The notes under the pieces are model-generated. The model was not told the origin of the DNA, did not search any database, and saw only the letters and a program-made list of their open reading frames with translations. Below, piece after piece: positions 23,876-32,370 of a stretch of DNA of 38,662 nt. Position 1 is the first letter of the stretch. Each line of letters starts with the position of its first letter. Origin of the DNA: UBA6136 sp964344495 (GTDB lineage Bacteria; Pseudomonadota; Gammaproteobacteria; Methylococcales; Methylococcaceae); NCBI GenBank assembly GCA_964344495.1, contig CAYFNI010000007.1, positions 1 through 38,662 on the forward strand, written 5' to 3'. Made by a program: the position numbers and the translations under genes.

Positions 23876-24697
23876 TCAGCGACAGGTGAGGCGGGTGTGT
23901 TCCAGCACCGGGAAGGCCGCCCGGACTTTATTGAGCCGGTCGCGATCGAACTGGGCAATCACGACGCCAGAGCCTTGAGCCAGACTCGACAGCACCGCAC
24001 CCCAGGGATCGACGATCATGCTGTGGCCGAAGGTCTCGCGGCCGTTCATGTGGAACCCGCCCTGATTGGCGGCGATCGTGTAGCACAGATTCTCGATCGA
24101 ACGGGCGCGGACCAGCACTTCCCAATGCGCCGCGCCGGTGCGGGCAGTGAAGGCCGAGGGCACCGCCAGAATGTCCATGCCGACGGCGGCCATCTGACGA
24201 TAGAGTTCCGGGAAGCGGATGTCGTAGCAGACGGACAACCCGAGCCGACCGAACGGGGTATCGACCACCAGGGCATCCTCGCCGGCTTCAATGGTGGCGG
24301 ATTCCTGATAGCTCTCGTCGGTGCCCGGCACATTGACGTCGAACAGGTGAATCTTGTCATAGCGGCCAACCCGGCGTCCCTTGTCGTCGAAGACGATGCT
24401 GGCCGCACGCACTCTGCCGGACGCGCCTTTGATCGGCATGGTGCCGCCGACCAGCCAGACCTTGTAGCGCTCGGCGGACTTGGCCAGGAAATCCTGGATC
24501 GGGCCGCTGCCGTCGGCCTCGGCAATCTCCAGCTTGTCGGTCTCCTGCAGGCCCATGAGGGCGAAGTTCTCGGGCAACACCACCAGCTTGGCGCCCTGCG
24601 AGGCTGCCGTTTCGATCAGACGTCCGGCTTCCAGCAGATTGCTGCTGACGTTGGGGCTGGAGGCCATCTGGATGGCGGCAAGGGTGGTTTTTTTCAT
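23876..24697 (-). CDS. Carbon-nitrogen hydrolase, Nit2-like (probable deaminated-glutathione amidase)
   Basis: A 273-residue nitrilase-superfamily enzyme with the complete catalytic triad: Glu43 in VVLPENFALMG, Lys115 in GRYDKIHLFDV and Cys157 in GLSVCYDIRFPEL. The PENFALMG and DVNVPG segments are typical of the Nit1/Nit2 branch, whose bacterial members hydrolyse deaminated glutathione. Omega-amidase is the alternative. The ATG has AGGA 7 bp upstream. It sits between rng and tldD, the place where many gammaproteobacteria carry the same gene. The large yhdP gene that usually separates it from rng is missing; only 97 bp lies between. Confidence 0.92.
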   Translation of the reverse strand: MKKTTLAAIQMASSPNVSSNLLEAGRLIETAASQGAKLVVLPENFALMGLQETDKLEIAEADGSGPIQDFLAKSAERYKVWLVGGTMPIKGASGRVRAASIVFDDKGRRVGRYDKIHLFDVNVPGTDESYQESATIEAGEDALVVDTPFGRLGLSVCYDIRFPELYRQMAAVGMDILAVPSAFTARTGAAHWEVLVRARSIENLCYTIAANQGGFHMNGRETFGHSMIVDPWGAVLSSLAQGSGVVIAQFDRDRLNKVRAAFPVLEHTRLTCR

Positions 24698-24794
24698 TCA
24701 GTCATCCTGTGGATAAGGTGGGCGGGCTCTGGCGCCATCAGGCCGGGCCGGCCTCGCGATCGGGCCGGGAGTGTAGCACAGGGGCATACCCCGC

Positions 24795-26249
24795 TCAGAC
24801 CAGAACGACGTCGTACTGCTCCTGGGTGTACTGCGCCTCGGCCCGGAACTTGATATGAACTCCGGTGAAGCTCTCAAGTTCCGACAGCGTATCGGCCTCC
24901 TCGTCCAGCAGCCGTTCGACCACTTCGTTGGATGCCAGCACCAGCAGTTCCTGCACGTTGTACTGGCGAACTTCGCGGATGATCTCGCGGAAGATATCCA
25001 GACACACGGTCTCGGCCGTTTTCAATGCTCCGCGGCCGGCACAGGTCGGGCAGGGTTCGCACAGGATGTGCTCCAGACTTTCACGGGTCCGCTTGCGGGT
25101 CATCTCCACCAGCCCCAGATTGGACACCTCGCTGATGGTGTTCTTGGCGTAGTCCTTTTCGAGGCTCTTCTGCAGTGCGGCCAGCACCTGGGTACGGTGC
25201 TCGCGATCCTGCATGTCGATGAAGTCGATGATGATGATCCCCCCCAGATTGCGCAGCCGCAGATGGCGGGCAATGGCCTGGGCGGCCTCCAGGTTGGTCT
25301 TGAAGATGGTTTCCTCCAGATTGCGCCCGCCGATGAAGGCGCCGGTGTTGACGTCGATGGTGGTCATCGCTTCGGTCTGGTCGAACACCAGATAGCCACC
25401 CGACTTGAGCGTGACGCGCCGCTCCAGAGCGCGCTGGATTTCATCCTCGATCGCGTAGAGATCGAACAGCGGCCGCTCGCCGGCATAGTGTTCCAGCCGC
25501 GGCGCCAGTTCCGGCACGAACTCGCGGGCGAACTTCGCCAGTCGGGTGTAAGTCTCGCGCGAGTCGACCCGGATTTTCTCCACCTTTTCGCAGTGCATGT
25601 CCCTCAGTACGCGCATGCTGAGCGGCAAGTCCTCGTGCAGCAGGGTGCGTGGCTTGACGGTACGCTGTCGCTGGGCGATGGAATTCCATAATTTGGTCAG
25701 AAACGACATGTCGGCCCGCAAGGCCGTCTCATCAATGCCTTCCGCCGCCGTCCGGGCAATAAACCCGCCGCCGCCATGCTCCTTCTGAAAGGCTTCGACG
25801 CAGGCACGCAGGCGCGCCCGCTCCTGCTCGCATTCGATCCGCTGCGAAACGCCGCTCGTCCGGGCATGTGGCATGTAAACCAGAAACACCGACGGGATGG
25901 CAAGGTCGGTCGTCAGCCGGGCACCCTTGGTACCTATTGGATCCTTGACCACCTGCACCACCAGTTCCTGACCGTCCATCAGCACCTGTTCGATCTGGTC
26001 GCTGGCAGTCTTTTCCCGCTCAGCCGGGCACAAATCGGAAATGTGCAAAAACGCCGACCGTTCCAGTCCAATGTCGACGAACGCCGCCTGCATGCCGGGC
26101 AGGATGCGGCTGATTTTGCCCTTGTAGACATTCCCGACCAGCCCGCGGCGGCGGGTGCGTTCGATCAGCACCTCCTGCAGCACGCCATTTTCAACGATGG
26201 CGACCCGCGTTTCCGGCGGCGTGATGTTGATCAGGATTTCATCGCTCAA
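24795..26249 (-). CDS. rng: Ribonuclease G
   Basis: A 484-residue RNase G, an endoribonuclease that matures the 5' end of 16S rRNA and helps mRNA decay. It starts MSDEILINITPPETRVA; an S1 RNA-binding domain spans about residues 38-125 (NVYKGKISRILPGMQAAF, then SAFLHISDLC). The catalytic DNase-I-like part contains TIDVNTGAFIG and IIIIDFIDMQDREHR with the two metal-binding Asp residues, and CEPCPTCAGRG is the zinc-link that ties the dimer. It lacks the long C-terminal degradosome arm of RNase E, which with the length supports RNase G. Its ATG overlaps the maf stop (ATGA at 26249-26246), so the two are coupled. Confidence 0.95.
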   Translation of the reverse strand: MSDEILINITPPETRVAIVENGVLQEVLIERTRRRGLVGNVYKGKISRILPGMQAAFVDIGLERSAFLHISDLCPAEREKTASDQIEQVLMDGQELVVQVVKDPIGTKGARLTTDLAIPSVFLVYMPHARTSGVSQRIECEQERARLRACVEAFQKEHGGGGFIARTAAEGIDETALRADMSFLTKLWNSIAQRQRTVKPRTLLHEDLPLSMRVLRDMHCEKVEKIRVDSRETYTRLAKFAREFVPELAPRLEHYAGERPLFDLYAIEDEIQRALERRVTLKSGGYLVFDQTEAMTTIDVNTGAFIGGRNLEETIFKTNLEAAQAIARHLRLRNLGGIIIIDFIDMQDREHRTQVLAALQKSLEKDYAKNTISEVSNLGLVEMTRKRTRESLEHILCEPCPTCAGRGALKTAETVCLDIFREIIREVRQYNVQELLVLASNEVVERLLDEEADTLSELESFTGVHIKFRAEAQYTQEQYDVVLV

Positions 26250-26851
26250 CGTGCCCCCCGCTCCATCACCGATTGCAAGGGATCAAGGCCGACATGAGCC
26301 AGCAGGCCGGCGGTTTCGCGCAAGGGCAGCCCCATGACCCCGGAATAGCTGCCCGACAGGCGCTCGACAAACAAGGCGCCCAGCCCCTGAATCGCGTAGG
26401 CGCCGGCCTTGTCGCAGGGCTCGCCGGTGGCCCAGTAGAGGTCGATCTCGGCCGGCGTGAGGTCCCGAAACTGCAGATGGCTGATGCTGAGCGCCTCCCA
26501 ATGATGCGCCCCGTGGCGCAGGGAAACCGCGCTCAGCACCCAGTGCTCGCGACCAGACAGGCGCGCCAGCATCCCGGCCGCCTGCGCCCGGTCGGCAGGC
26601 TTGCCGAAGATCTCGCCATCCAGCACAACCTCGGTATCGGCCGCCAGCACCGGCAGCGTGTCGTCACTCAGCCCTTGTGCCGCCAGTGATTTTTCCGCCG
26701 CGATGCGCTGCACATAAGTCTCCGGCAACTCTCCCGGCCGGGGATGTTCGGCGATGTGGGCCGGCTGCACCCGATAGCGCAAACCGAGCTGATCGAGCAA
26801 TTCACGCCGGCGCGGGGAGGCCGAGGCTAAAATCAGGTGGGGGTCGGACAT
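26246..26851 (-). CDS. maf: Maf-family nucleoside triphosphate pyrophosphatase
   Basis: A 201-residue Maf protein, a house-cleaning enzyme that hydrolyses non-canonical or excess dTTP/UTP-type nucleotides to monophosphates. The signature LILASASPRRRELLDQLGL begins at residue 5, and VLAADTEVVLDGEIFGKPA carries the general-base Asp region, followed by KAGAYAIQGLGALFVERLSG. YhdE-like dTTP/UTP specificity is likely from the position next to rng. It overlaps rng by 4 bp and lies 60 bp after rlmH. Confidence 0.94.
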   Translation of the reverse strand: MSDPHLILASASPRRRELLDQLGLRYRVQPAHIAEHPRPGELPETYVQRIAAEKSLAAQGLSDDTLPVLAADTEVVLDGEIFGKPADRAQAAGMLARLSGREHWVLSAVSLRHGAHHWEALSISHLQFRDLTPAEIDLYWATGEPCDKAGAYAIQGLGALFVERLSGSYSGVMGLPLRETAGLLAHVGLDPLQSVMERGAR

Positions 26852-26911
26852 GGGTCTCTCAGTCTGGATGGGACGATGCTTCTATGCGGCTCATGGCCTG
26901 AACGTGGGGCC

Positions 26912-27379
26912 CTATCGATGATACGGATGATGGTTCAGCAGACTCCACGCGCGATAGAGCTGTTCGGCCAGCAGTACCCGCACCAACGGGTGCGGCAGGG
27001 TGAGGGCGGACAGGCTCCACTGCTGGCTGGCGCGCTGGCGGCAGGCATCGGACAGCCCCTCAGGACCGCCGACCAGGAGCGCCACCCGACGTCCGTTCTG
27101 TTGCCATTGGGCGAGTTGAGCGGCCAGATCTTCGGTCGACCAGGCCTTGCCGCCAACCTCCAGTGCGATCACATGGTCATCGCGGTGCAGCGTGGCCAGC
27201 AGCCGTTCGCCTTCCTCCTCGCGCAGCCGCACCAGATCGGCATTCTTGCCGCGTTTGCCAGGGGTGATTTCCTTCAGCACCAACTCGCATTCCCGGGGCA
27301 GGCGCTTGGCATAATCCTGATAACCGGTCTGCACCCAGCCGGGCATGCGATTGCCGACTGCCAGCAGATGAATCTGCAT
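26912..27379 (-). CDS. rlmH: 23S rRNA pseudouridine-1915 N3-methyltransferase RlmH
   Basis: A 155-residue SPOUT-class methyltransferase that methylates pseudouridine 1915 in 23S rRNA helix 69. The length equals that of the E. coli enzyme. The SAM-binding knot is seen in VALLVGGPEGLSDACRQRA and ALTLPHPLVRVLLAEQLYRA, and the C-terminal tail LLNHHPYHR is the invariant end of the family. It usually follows rsfS and nadD; here it lies 10 bp after nadA, another NAD-synthesis gene. Confidence 0.97.
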   Translation of the reverse strand: MQIHLLAVGNRMPGWVQTGYQDYAKRLPRECELVLKEITPGKRGKNADLVRLREEEGERLLATLHRDDHVIALEVGGKAWSTEDLAAQLAQWQQNGRRVALLVGGPEGLSDACRQRASQQWSLSALTLPHPLVRVLLAEQLYRAWSLLNHHPYHR

Positions 27380-27389
27380 GGCTGCCGCT

Positions 27390-28487
27390 TCAGGCCACGG
27401 CCAGCATGCGGTCCAATGCCAGCTTTGCCGGTACGGCGTCGATTTCCTGGACGTGGATGCGATTGACCACCTGCCCCGCGACCAGATTTTCCAGTACCCA
27501 GGCCAGGTGCTGGGGATCGGTGCGGAACATGGTCGAGCACATGCACACGGTGGGTGAGAGGAAATGCACCTCGACGCCGCGCGGCTTCATTTCGTCCGCC
27601 AGGCGGTTGACCATGTTGAGCTCGGTTCCCACCAGCCAGCGGGTTCCTGGCTCGGCCTCGCGAATAGTCTTGAGGATGTATTCGGTGGAGCCGATATAGG
27701 CGGCTTTCTCGCAGACCTCGAACGGACATTCGGGGTGCACGATGACGCGCGTATCGGGATGCTTTTCGAGGAAGCGGTCAATGTGCTCGGGCCGGAACAT
27801 CTGATGCACCGAGCAGAAACCTTTCCAGAGGATGATCTTCGCCCGGCGGATCTGTGCTTCGGTCAGCCCGCCCATCGGTTGCGTGAAGTCCCACGTGACC
27901 ATCTCATCAAGCGGCAGGCCCATGCGGTAGCCGGTATTGCGACCCAGATGCTGATCAGGGAAGAACAGGACTTTTTCCCGCTGGGCGAAGCTCCACTCAA
28001 GAATGCTGCGAGCGTTGCTGGAAGTACAGACGATGCCGCCGTGGCGACCGCAAAAGGCCTTGAGGTCGGCCGCGGAATTGATGTAGGTCACCGGTGTGAT
28101 GCTCGCCTCCGGGTCGAGCACCTGGCCCAATTCGCGCCAGCACCGTTCGACCGCCGCCAGATTGGCCATGTCGGCCATGGAGCATCCTGCTGCGAGGTCC
28201 GGCAGAATTGCGATCTGCTCCGGTCGGGAGAGGATATCAGCCACCTCGGCCATGAAATGCACGCCGCAGAAGACGATGTATTCAGCCTCGGATTGGGCGG
28301 CCTGACGGGACAACTTGAGTGAATCGCCGGTAAAGTCGGCATGGCGGAACACCTCGTCACGCTGGTAGTGATGGCCGAGAATGATGCAGCGCTTGCCGAG
28401 GGTCTGTTTCGCTGCCCGTATGCGGGCTTCGCATTCGGCATCGTCAAGCAGGGCGTAAGCTTCCAGCGCACGAGCGGGGTCTGACAT
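27390..28487 (-). CDS. nadA: Quinolinate synthase A
   Basis: A 365-residue quinolinate synthase, the iron-sulfur enzyme that condenses iminoaspartate with dihydroxyacetone phosphate in de novo NAD synthesis. CIILGHHYQRDEVFRHAD opens the first of three pseudo-repeated domains. YIVFCGVHFMAEVADIL carries the first cluster Cys; further cysteines occur in PDLAAGCSMADM, IVCTSSNARS, VIVHPECPFEVCEK and SPTVCMCSTMF. I chose ATG 28487 because GAGG lies 6 bp upstream; TTG 28505 would extend it by six residues. A possible extended -10 promoter lies just upstream in the gap after glgA. NadB is not in the window. Confidence 0.95.
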   Translation of the reverse strand: MSDPARALEAYALLDDAECEARIRAAKQTLGKRCIILGHHYQRDEVFRHADFTGDSLKLSRQAAQSEAEYIVFCGVHFMAEVADILSRPEQIAILPDLAAGCSMADMANLAAVERCWRELGQVLDPEASITPVTYINSAADLKAFCGRHGGIVCTSSNARSILEWSFAQREKVLFFPDQHLGRNTGYRMGLPLDEMVTWDFTQPMGGLTEAQIRRAKIILWKGFCSVHQMFRPEHIDRFLEKHPDTRVIVHPECPFEVCEKAAYIGSTEYILKTIREAEPGTRWLVGTELNMVNRLADEMKPRGVEVHFLSPTVCMCSTMFRTDPQHLAWVLENLVAGQVVNRIHVQEIDAVPAKLALDRMLAVA

Positions 28488-28520
28488 GGGCATCCTCGGA
28501 TTCAATTCGATGCAGTCGAT

Positions 28521-28529
28521 TGTATAACA
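28521..28529 (-). promoter_or_regulatory. Possible extended -10 promoter of nadA
   Basis: On the minus strand TG-T-TATACA (28529-28521) fits an extended -10 element, 33 bp before the nadA ATG. No matching -35 is seen. It would separate the nadA-rlmH-maf-rng run from the glycogen genes upstream. Confidence 0.4.
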
Positions 28530-28576
28530 GGAGCCGGACGGCGCCGCTCAGGGCGTTCACCCGAGGGGCGCGGGGG

Positions 28577-30028
28577 TTAGCCGGCCAGTCGATCCTGCAG
28601 GGCGTGGTCGTAGAGCGCCTCGTACTGGCGGGCGCTGATCTCCCACGAGAAGTCCTTGGCCATGCCGTTTTTCTGCACCTTGCGCCAGTGCGTCGGCCTG
28701 GCGTAAAGCGCCAGTGCCCGCTCGACGGCGTGATACAGGGCATCGGGGGTAGCCTCGTCAAAGACAATGCCGGTCGCCGTGCCGTCCTTGAGGGTCTCCG
28801 CATCGGCGTTGACGACCGTATCCGCCAGTCCACCGGCCCTACGCACCAGCGGGATGGCGCCGTAACGCTGGCTGTACATCTGGTTGAGTCCGCAGGGCTC
28901 GAACCGGGAGGGCATCAGGAACAGGTCCGTGCCGGCTTCGATCAGGCGGGCGCGTGCCTCGTCATAGCCCAGCCGGATGGCAAACCGTTGCGGGAACAGC
29001 TTGCCCCAGTGCTGCAGCGCTTCTTCGAAGCGGGGATCGCCGCTGCCCAGCAGGGCGATCTGCAGCGGCAGGTTCATGAGCCTCGGCAGGGCATCCAGCA
29101 GCAGGTCGATGCCCTTTTGCTCGACCAGCCGTCCGACCCAGGCCAGCACGGGGATATCGGCATCGACCGGCAAGCCAAAGGTCTGCTGAAGCTGGCTTTT
29201 CAGCGCCTGGCGATTCTTGAGCGTCTTGAGGTCGAAATGAGCCGGAAGATAGAGATCCTTTGCCGGATTCCAGGCATCCATGTCGATACCGTTGAGAATG
29301 CCAGACAGCCGCGCCTGACGGTGGCTGAGCAAGCCCTCCAGTCCACACCCGTACTCCGGCCCCTGAATTTCGCGAGCGTAGGTCGGGCTGACCGTACTGA
29401 TGCGATCGGCAAAGACCAGTCCGCCCTTGATGAAGCTGAGCTGATCGTAGAACTCCAGCGCGTTGGGCGACCAGAAGCGAGGGGGCAGATTCAGCCGCAC
29501 GAAGGTCGCGTGCGGGAACACGCCCTGGTAGGCCAGATTGTGGATGGTGAAAACCGTCGCCGGACGCTGCGGCTCATCGTTGAGCAGTGCCGGAATCAAG
29601 CCGGTTTGCCAGTCGTTGCAATGCACGATGTCCGGCGTCCAGTCGAGCCCGATGCGGTTCATTGCCAGGTCGACCGCGACGTGGCAGAGCCGCGAAAAAC
29701 GCTCGGCATTGTCGGACCAGGGTTGACCATCGGGCCCCAGATAGGGGTTGCCGGGACGGCCGAAGTAGGCTTCATGAATGAGGGCGTAGACCGGCACGGT
29801 CGAGTCGGGCAGCAGGCCATGCTGAAGCTGGGGCCGCTGGGCGCCGCCGGGCAGTTGCAGCGGCTCAAACGCGCCCGCGGCAATCGCCTTGGAATAGCCG
29901 GGAATCAGGATGCGCACATCGTGCCCGAGCGCCTTGAGCGCAATCGGCAGGCTTCCCGAGACATCCGCCAAACCGCCGGTCTTGATCAGCGGAAAGACTT
30001 CGCTGGTGACGAACAGGATTTTCTTCAT
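28577..30028 (-). CDS. glgA: Glycogen synthase
   Basis: A 483-residue bacterial glycogen synthase (GT5) that adds glucose from ADP-glucose to the growing alpha-1,4 chain. The N-terminal KTGGLADV (Lys16 onward) binds the sugar nucleotide, and PDIVHCNDWQTGLIPALL is a family landmark. The C-terminal Rossmann domain has AWVGRLVEQKGIDLLLDA and MPSRFEPCGLNQMYSQRYG, with the catalytic Glu in FEPCGL. Length is normal (E. coli 477). It lies 18 bp after glgB in the same direction. No defect is seen. Confidence 0.97.
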   Translation of the reverse strand: MKKILFVTSEVFPLIKTGGLADVSGSLPIALKALGHDVRILIPGYSKAIAAGAFEPLQLPGGAQRPQLQHGLLPDSTVPVYALIHEAYFGRPGNPYLGPDGQPWSDNAERFSRLCHVAVDLAMNRIGLDWTPDIVHCNDWQTGLIPALLNDEPQRPATVFTIHNLAYQGVFPHATFVRLNLPPRFWSPNALEFYDQLSFIKGGLVFADRISTVSPTYAREIQGPEYGCGLEGLLSHRQARLSGILNGIDMDAWNPAKDLYLPAHFDLKTLKNRQALKSQLQQTFGLPVDADIPVLAWVGRLVEQKGIDLLLDALPRLMNLPLQIALLGSGDPRFEEALQHWGKLFPQRFAIRLGYDEARARLIEAGTDLFLMPSRFEPCGLNQMYSQRYGAIPLVRRAGGLADTVVNADAETLKDGTATGIVFDEATPDALYHAVERALALYARPTHWRKVQKNGMAKDFSWEISARQYEALYDHALQDRLAG

Positions 30029-30046
30029 GACAACAACAAGGGCCAG

Positions 30047-32257
30047 TTATGACGTGCGGCTCAGCACGATGCCGCCCAGCGGCGGAAGCGTCAGACTGAG
30101 CGAATGCGGGCGCCCCATCCAGGGCGTGTCTTCAGACCGCAGCGGCCCATTGCCGACGTTGCTGCCGCCGTAATAGGTCGAGTCGGAATTGAAGATCTCT
30201 TCGTAAACCCCCGCCAGCGGCACGCCGATGCGATAGTCGTATCGAGGGACCGGGGTGAAGTTGAAGATGACGAGCACGAAATCGTCACCCGACCGGCGCA
30301 AATAGCTGAGCACGGACTGGGAGGCGTCATGACAGTCAATCCATTCGAAGCCGGCCTCGTTGAAATCCTGCGCATGCAGTGCCGGGATCTCGGCATACAG
30401 GCGATTGAGGTCTGCCAACGCCTTGGATACGCCCCGATGCAGCGGGTAATCCAACACGTACCAGTCAAGTTGCTTGGCGGCATCCCACTCAGTCCCCTGA
30501 CCAAATTCACAGCCCATGAACAGCAGCTTCTTGCCGGGGTAGGTCAGCATGTAGGTGTAGAGCAGGCGCAGATTGGCAAACCGCTGCCAGTCGTCGCCCG
30601 GCATGCGCGCCAGCAGGGAGCCTTTGCCGTGCACGACCTCGTCATGCGAGAACGGCAGGACAAAATTTTCGGTGAAGGCATACAGCAGCCCGAAGGTCAG
30701 CTGATCATGATGGTAGTGGCGGTGGATCGGGTCTTTGTTGAAGTATTCAAGGCTGTCATGCATCCAGCCCATATTCCATTTCATCGAAAAACCCAGACCA
30801 CCGGTCCAGGTCGGGCGCGTCACCTGCGGCCAGGCGGTGGACTCCTCGGCGATCACCAGTGTGCCGGGACACTCCTGATGGGTAACGGTGTTCAACTCCC
30901 GCAGGAAGGCGATGGCCTCGAGGTTTTCATTTCCGCCGTATTTGTTTGGAATCCAGTCGCCGGCTTCGCGTGAGTAATCGAGGTACAGCATCGAAGCGAC
31001 CGCATCAACGCGCAGCCCGTCCAGATGGAATTCCTGCAGCCAGTAGATGGCGCTCCCGGTCAGGAAATTGCGGACTTCGTTACGACCGTAGTTGTAGATC
31101 AGCGTCCCCCAGTCACGGTGTTCACCCAAGCGCGGATCTTCGTGCTCGTAGAGCGGGGTGCCATCGAACCAAGCCAACCCGTGGGCGTCCTTGGGAAAAT
31201 GGGCCGGCACCCAGTCCAGAATCACGCCGACGCCGTGCTGATGGCAGTAGTCGACGAACCAGCGGAAGTCATCGGGTGAGCCGAAACGGCTGGTGGGCGC
31301 GAAATAGCCGGTGGTCTGATAGCCCCAGGAGCCGTCGAAGGGATGCTCCGTAATCGGGAGCAGTTCCAGATGCGTAAAGCCCAGCGGCTTGATGTATTCG
31401 ACCAACGCCTGCGCCAGCGTCCGGTAGTTAAGAAAATGCCCCTGCGCATCCAGCCGCCACGATCCGAGATGCACCTCATACACTGACATCGGCGCACGGA
31501 GCCAGTCGCATTCCGCCCGCTCCGCCAACCACTCGGCATCACCCCAGGCGTAATCATCGGGGCCAACAATGATGGAGGCCGTGCCGGGGCGCATTTCAAA
31601 ACGCTGGCCGTAAGGGTCGGTTTTGAGCAGGATTGTGCCTTGCTGACGGTTGCGCAGTTCAAACTTGTACAGCACTCCCGGCATGATTCCGGGAATGAAG
31701 AGCTCCCACACCCCGCTACCGCCACGTGACCGCATCGGATGCACGCGACCGTCCCAGCCATTGAATTCACCCACCACACTGACACGTTCGGCGTTGGGCG
31801 CCCAGGTGGCGAACAGGACGCCCTGAATGCCATCAATCGTATGGACATGCGCGCCCAGCACCCGGTAAATGTGTCGATGCTTGCCCTCGCCGAACAGATA
31901 AAGGTCGAAATCCTCCAGCTGTGGCGGGAAGGTATACGGATCGACGGTGGTACCCGTGCGACCTGACTTGTCGCACCAATGAATGGTGTAATGCTGCGGA
32001 ATCCCGTTTCCATGCTCAACCCGGCACTCGAAGAAATCGGTGCCCGGAATCCGCTGCATCTCGGGACCGTCGGCTTCGATACGGGCAGTTTCGACCTGCG
32101 GAAGGTAGGCCCGGAAGGTCTCGGCGCCATCAAGCACATGCCGTCCGAGTACCGCAAATGGGTCATGATGGCGAGCGTCCATGACCCGCTGGAACTCCTC
32201 GTTGAGCGTCGGCCCCACTCCGGTGGCGGCGGCGTTTAGCATGTCTTGCGAGTTCAC
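30047..32257 (-). CDS. glgB: 1,4-alpha-glucan branching enzyme
   Basis: A 736-residue GH13 branching enzyme that makes the alpha-1,6 branches of glycogen. The N-terminal part carries the usual beta-sandwich modules, with MDARHHDPFAVLGRHV and the CBM48 segment TWAPNAERVSVVGEFNGWDG. In the barrel GLRVDAVASMLYLDY holds the nucleophile at about Asp418, VIAEESTAWP the acid/base at about Glu471, and FSHDEVVHGKGSLL the third acid. E. coli GlgB is 728. The start is GTG 32257 with GAGG about 9 bp upstream; ATG 32242 is possible. It is divergent from glgC with 113 bp between, and followed by glgA. Confidence 0.97.
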   Translation of the reverse strand: MNSQDMLNAAATGVGPTLNEEFQRVMDARHHDPFAVLGRHVLDGAETFRAYLPQVETARIEADGPEMQRIPGTDFFECRVEHGNGIPQHYTIHWCDKSGRTGTTVDPYTFPPQLEDFDLYLFGEGKHRHIYRVLGAHVHTIDGIQGVLFATWAPNAERVSVVGEFNGWDGRVHPMRSRGGSGVWELFIPGIMPGVLYKFELRNRQQGTILLKTDPYGQRFEMRPGTASIIVGPDDYAWGDAEWLAERAECDWLRAPMSVYEVHLGSWRLDAQGHFLNYRTLAQALVEYIKPLGFTHLELLPITEHPFDGSWGYQTTGYFAPTSRFGSPDDFRWFVDYCHQHGVGVILDWVPAHFPKDAHGLAWFDGTPLYEHEDPRLGEHRDWGTLIYNYGRNEVRNFLTGSAIYWLQEFHLDGLRVDAVASMLYLDYSREAGDWIPNKYGGNENLEAIAFLRELNTVTHQECPGTLVIAEESTAWPQVTRPTWTGGLGFSMKWNMGWMHDSLEYFNKDPIHRHYHHDQLTFGLLYAFTENFVLPFSHDEVVHGKGSLLARMPGDDWQRFANLRLLYTYMLTYPGKKLLFMGCEFGQGTEWDAAKQLDWYVLDYPLHRGVSKALADLNRLYAEIPALHAQDFNEAGFEWIDCHDASQSVLSYLRRSGDDFVLVIFNFTPVPRYDYRIGVPLAGVYEEIFNSDSTYYGGSNVGNGPLRSEDTPWMGRPHSLSLTLPPLGGIVLSRTS

Positions 32258-32370
32258 TTTGAGAGGCCTCTGGTAGTAGAATAGCCGCGCTGCGGATGCC
32301 CAAAACGGGGGCGAATCTTAACAAATCTGCACGGCTGTTGTCCCTGAAGTGTTTCACCTGGAGCGTTCCC

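Noticed and set aside
22505..24853. A 782-codon open frame on the plus strand across tldD and the nit2-like gene
   Set aside because: It is antisense to two well-supported genes, has no ribosome-binding site or recognisable domain, and has the His/Gly/Gln-rich composition typical of antisense frames in GC-rich DNA.
28520..30052. A 510-codon plus-strand frame opposite glgA
   Set aside because: It covers glgA in antisense, shows no domain and is explained by the high GC content of the real gene's third positions.
32258..32370. Promoters for glgB and glgC in their shared gap
   Set aside because: Only weak -10-like sequences (for example TATTCT on the minus strand) were seen, with no matching -35, so I did not list them.
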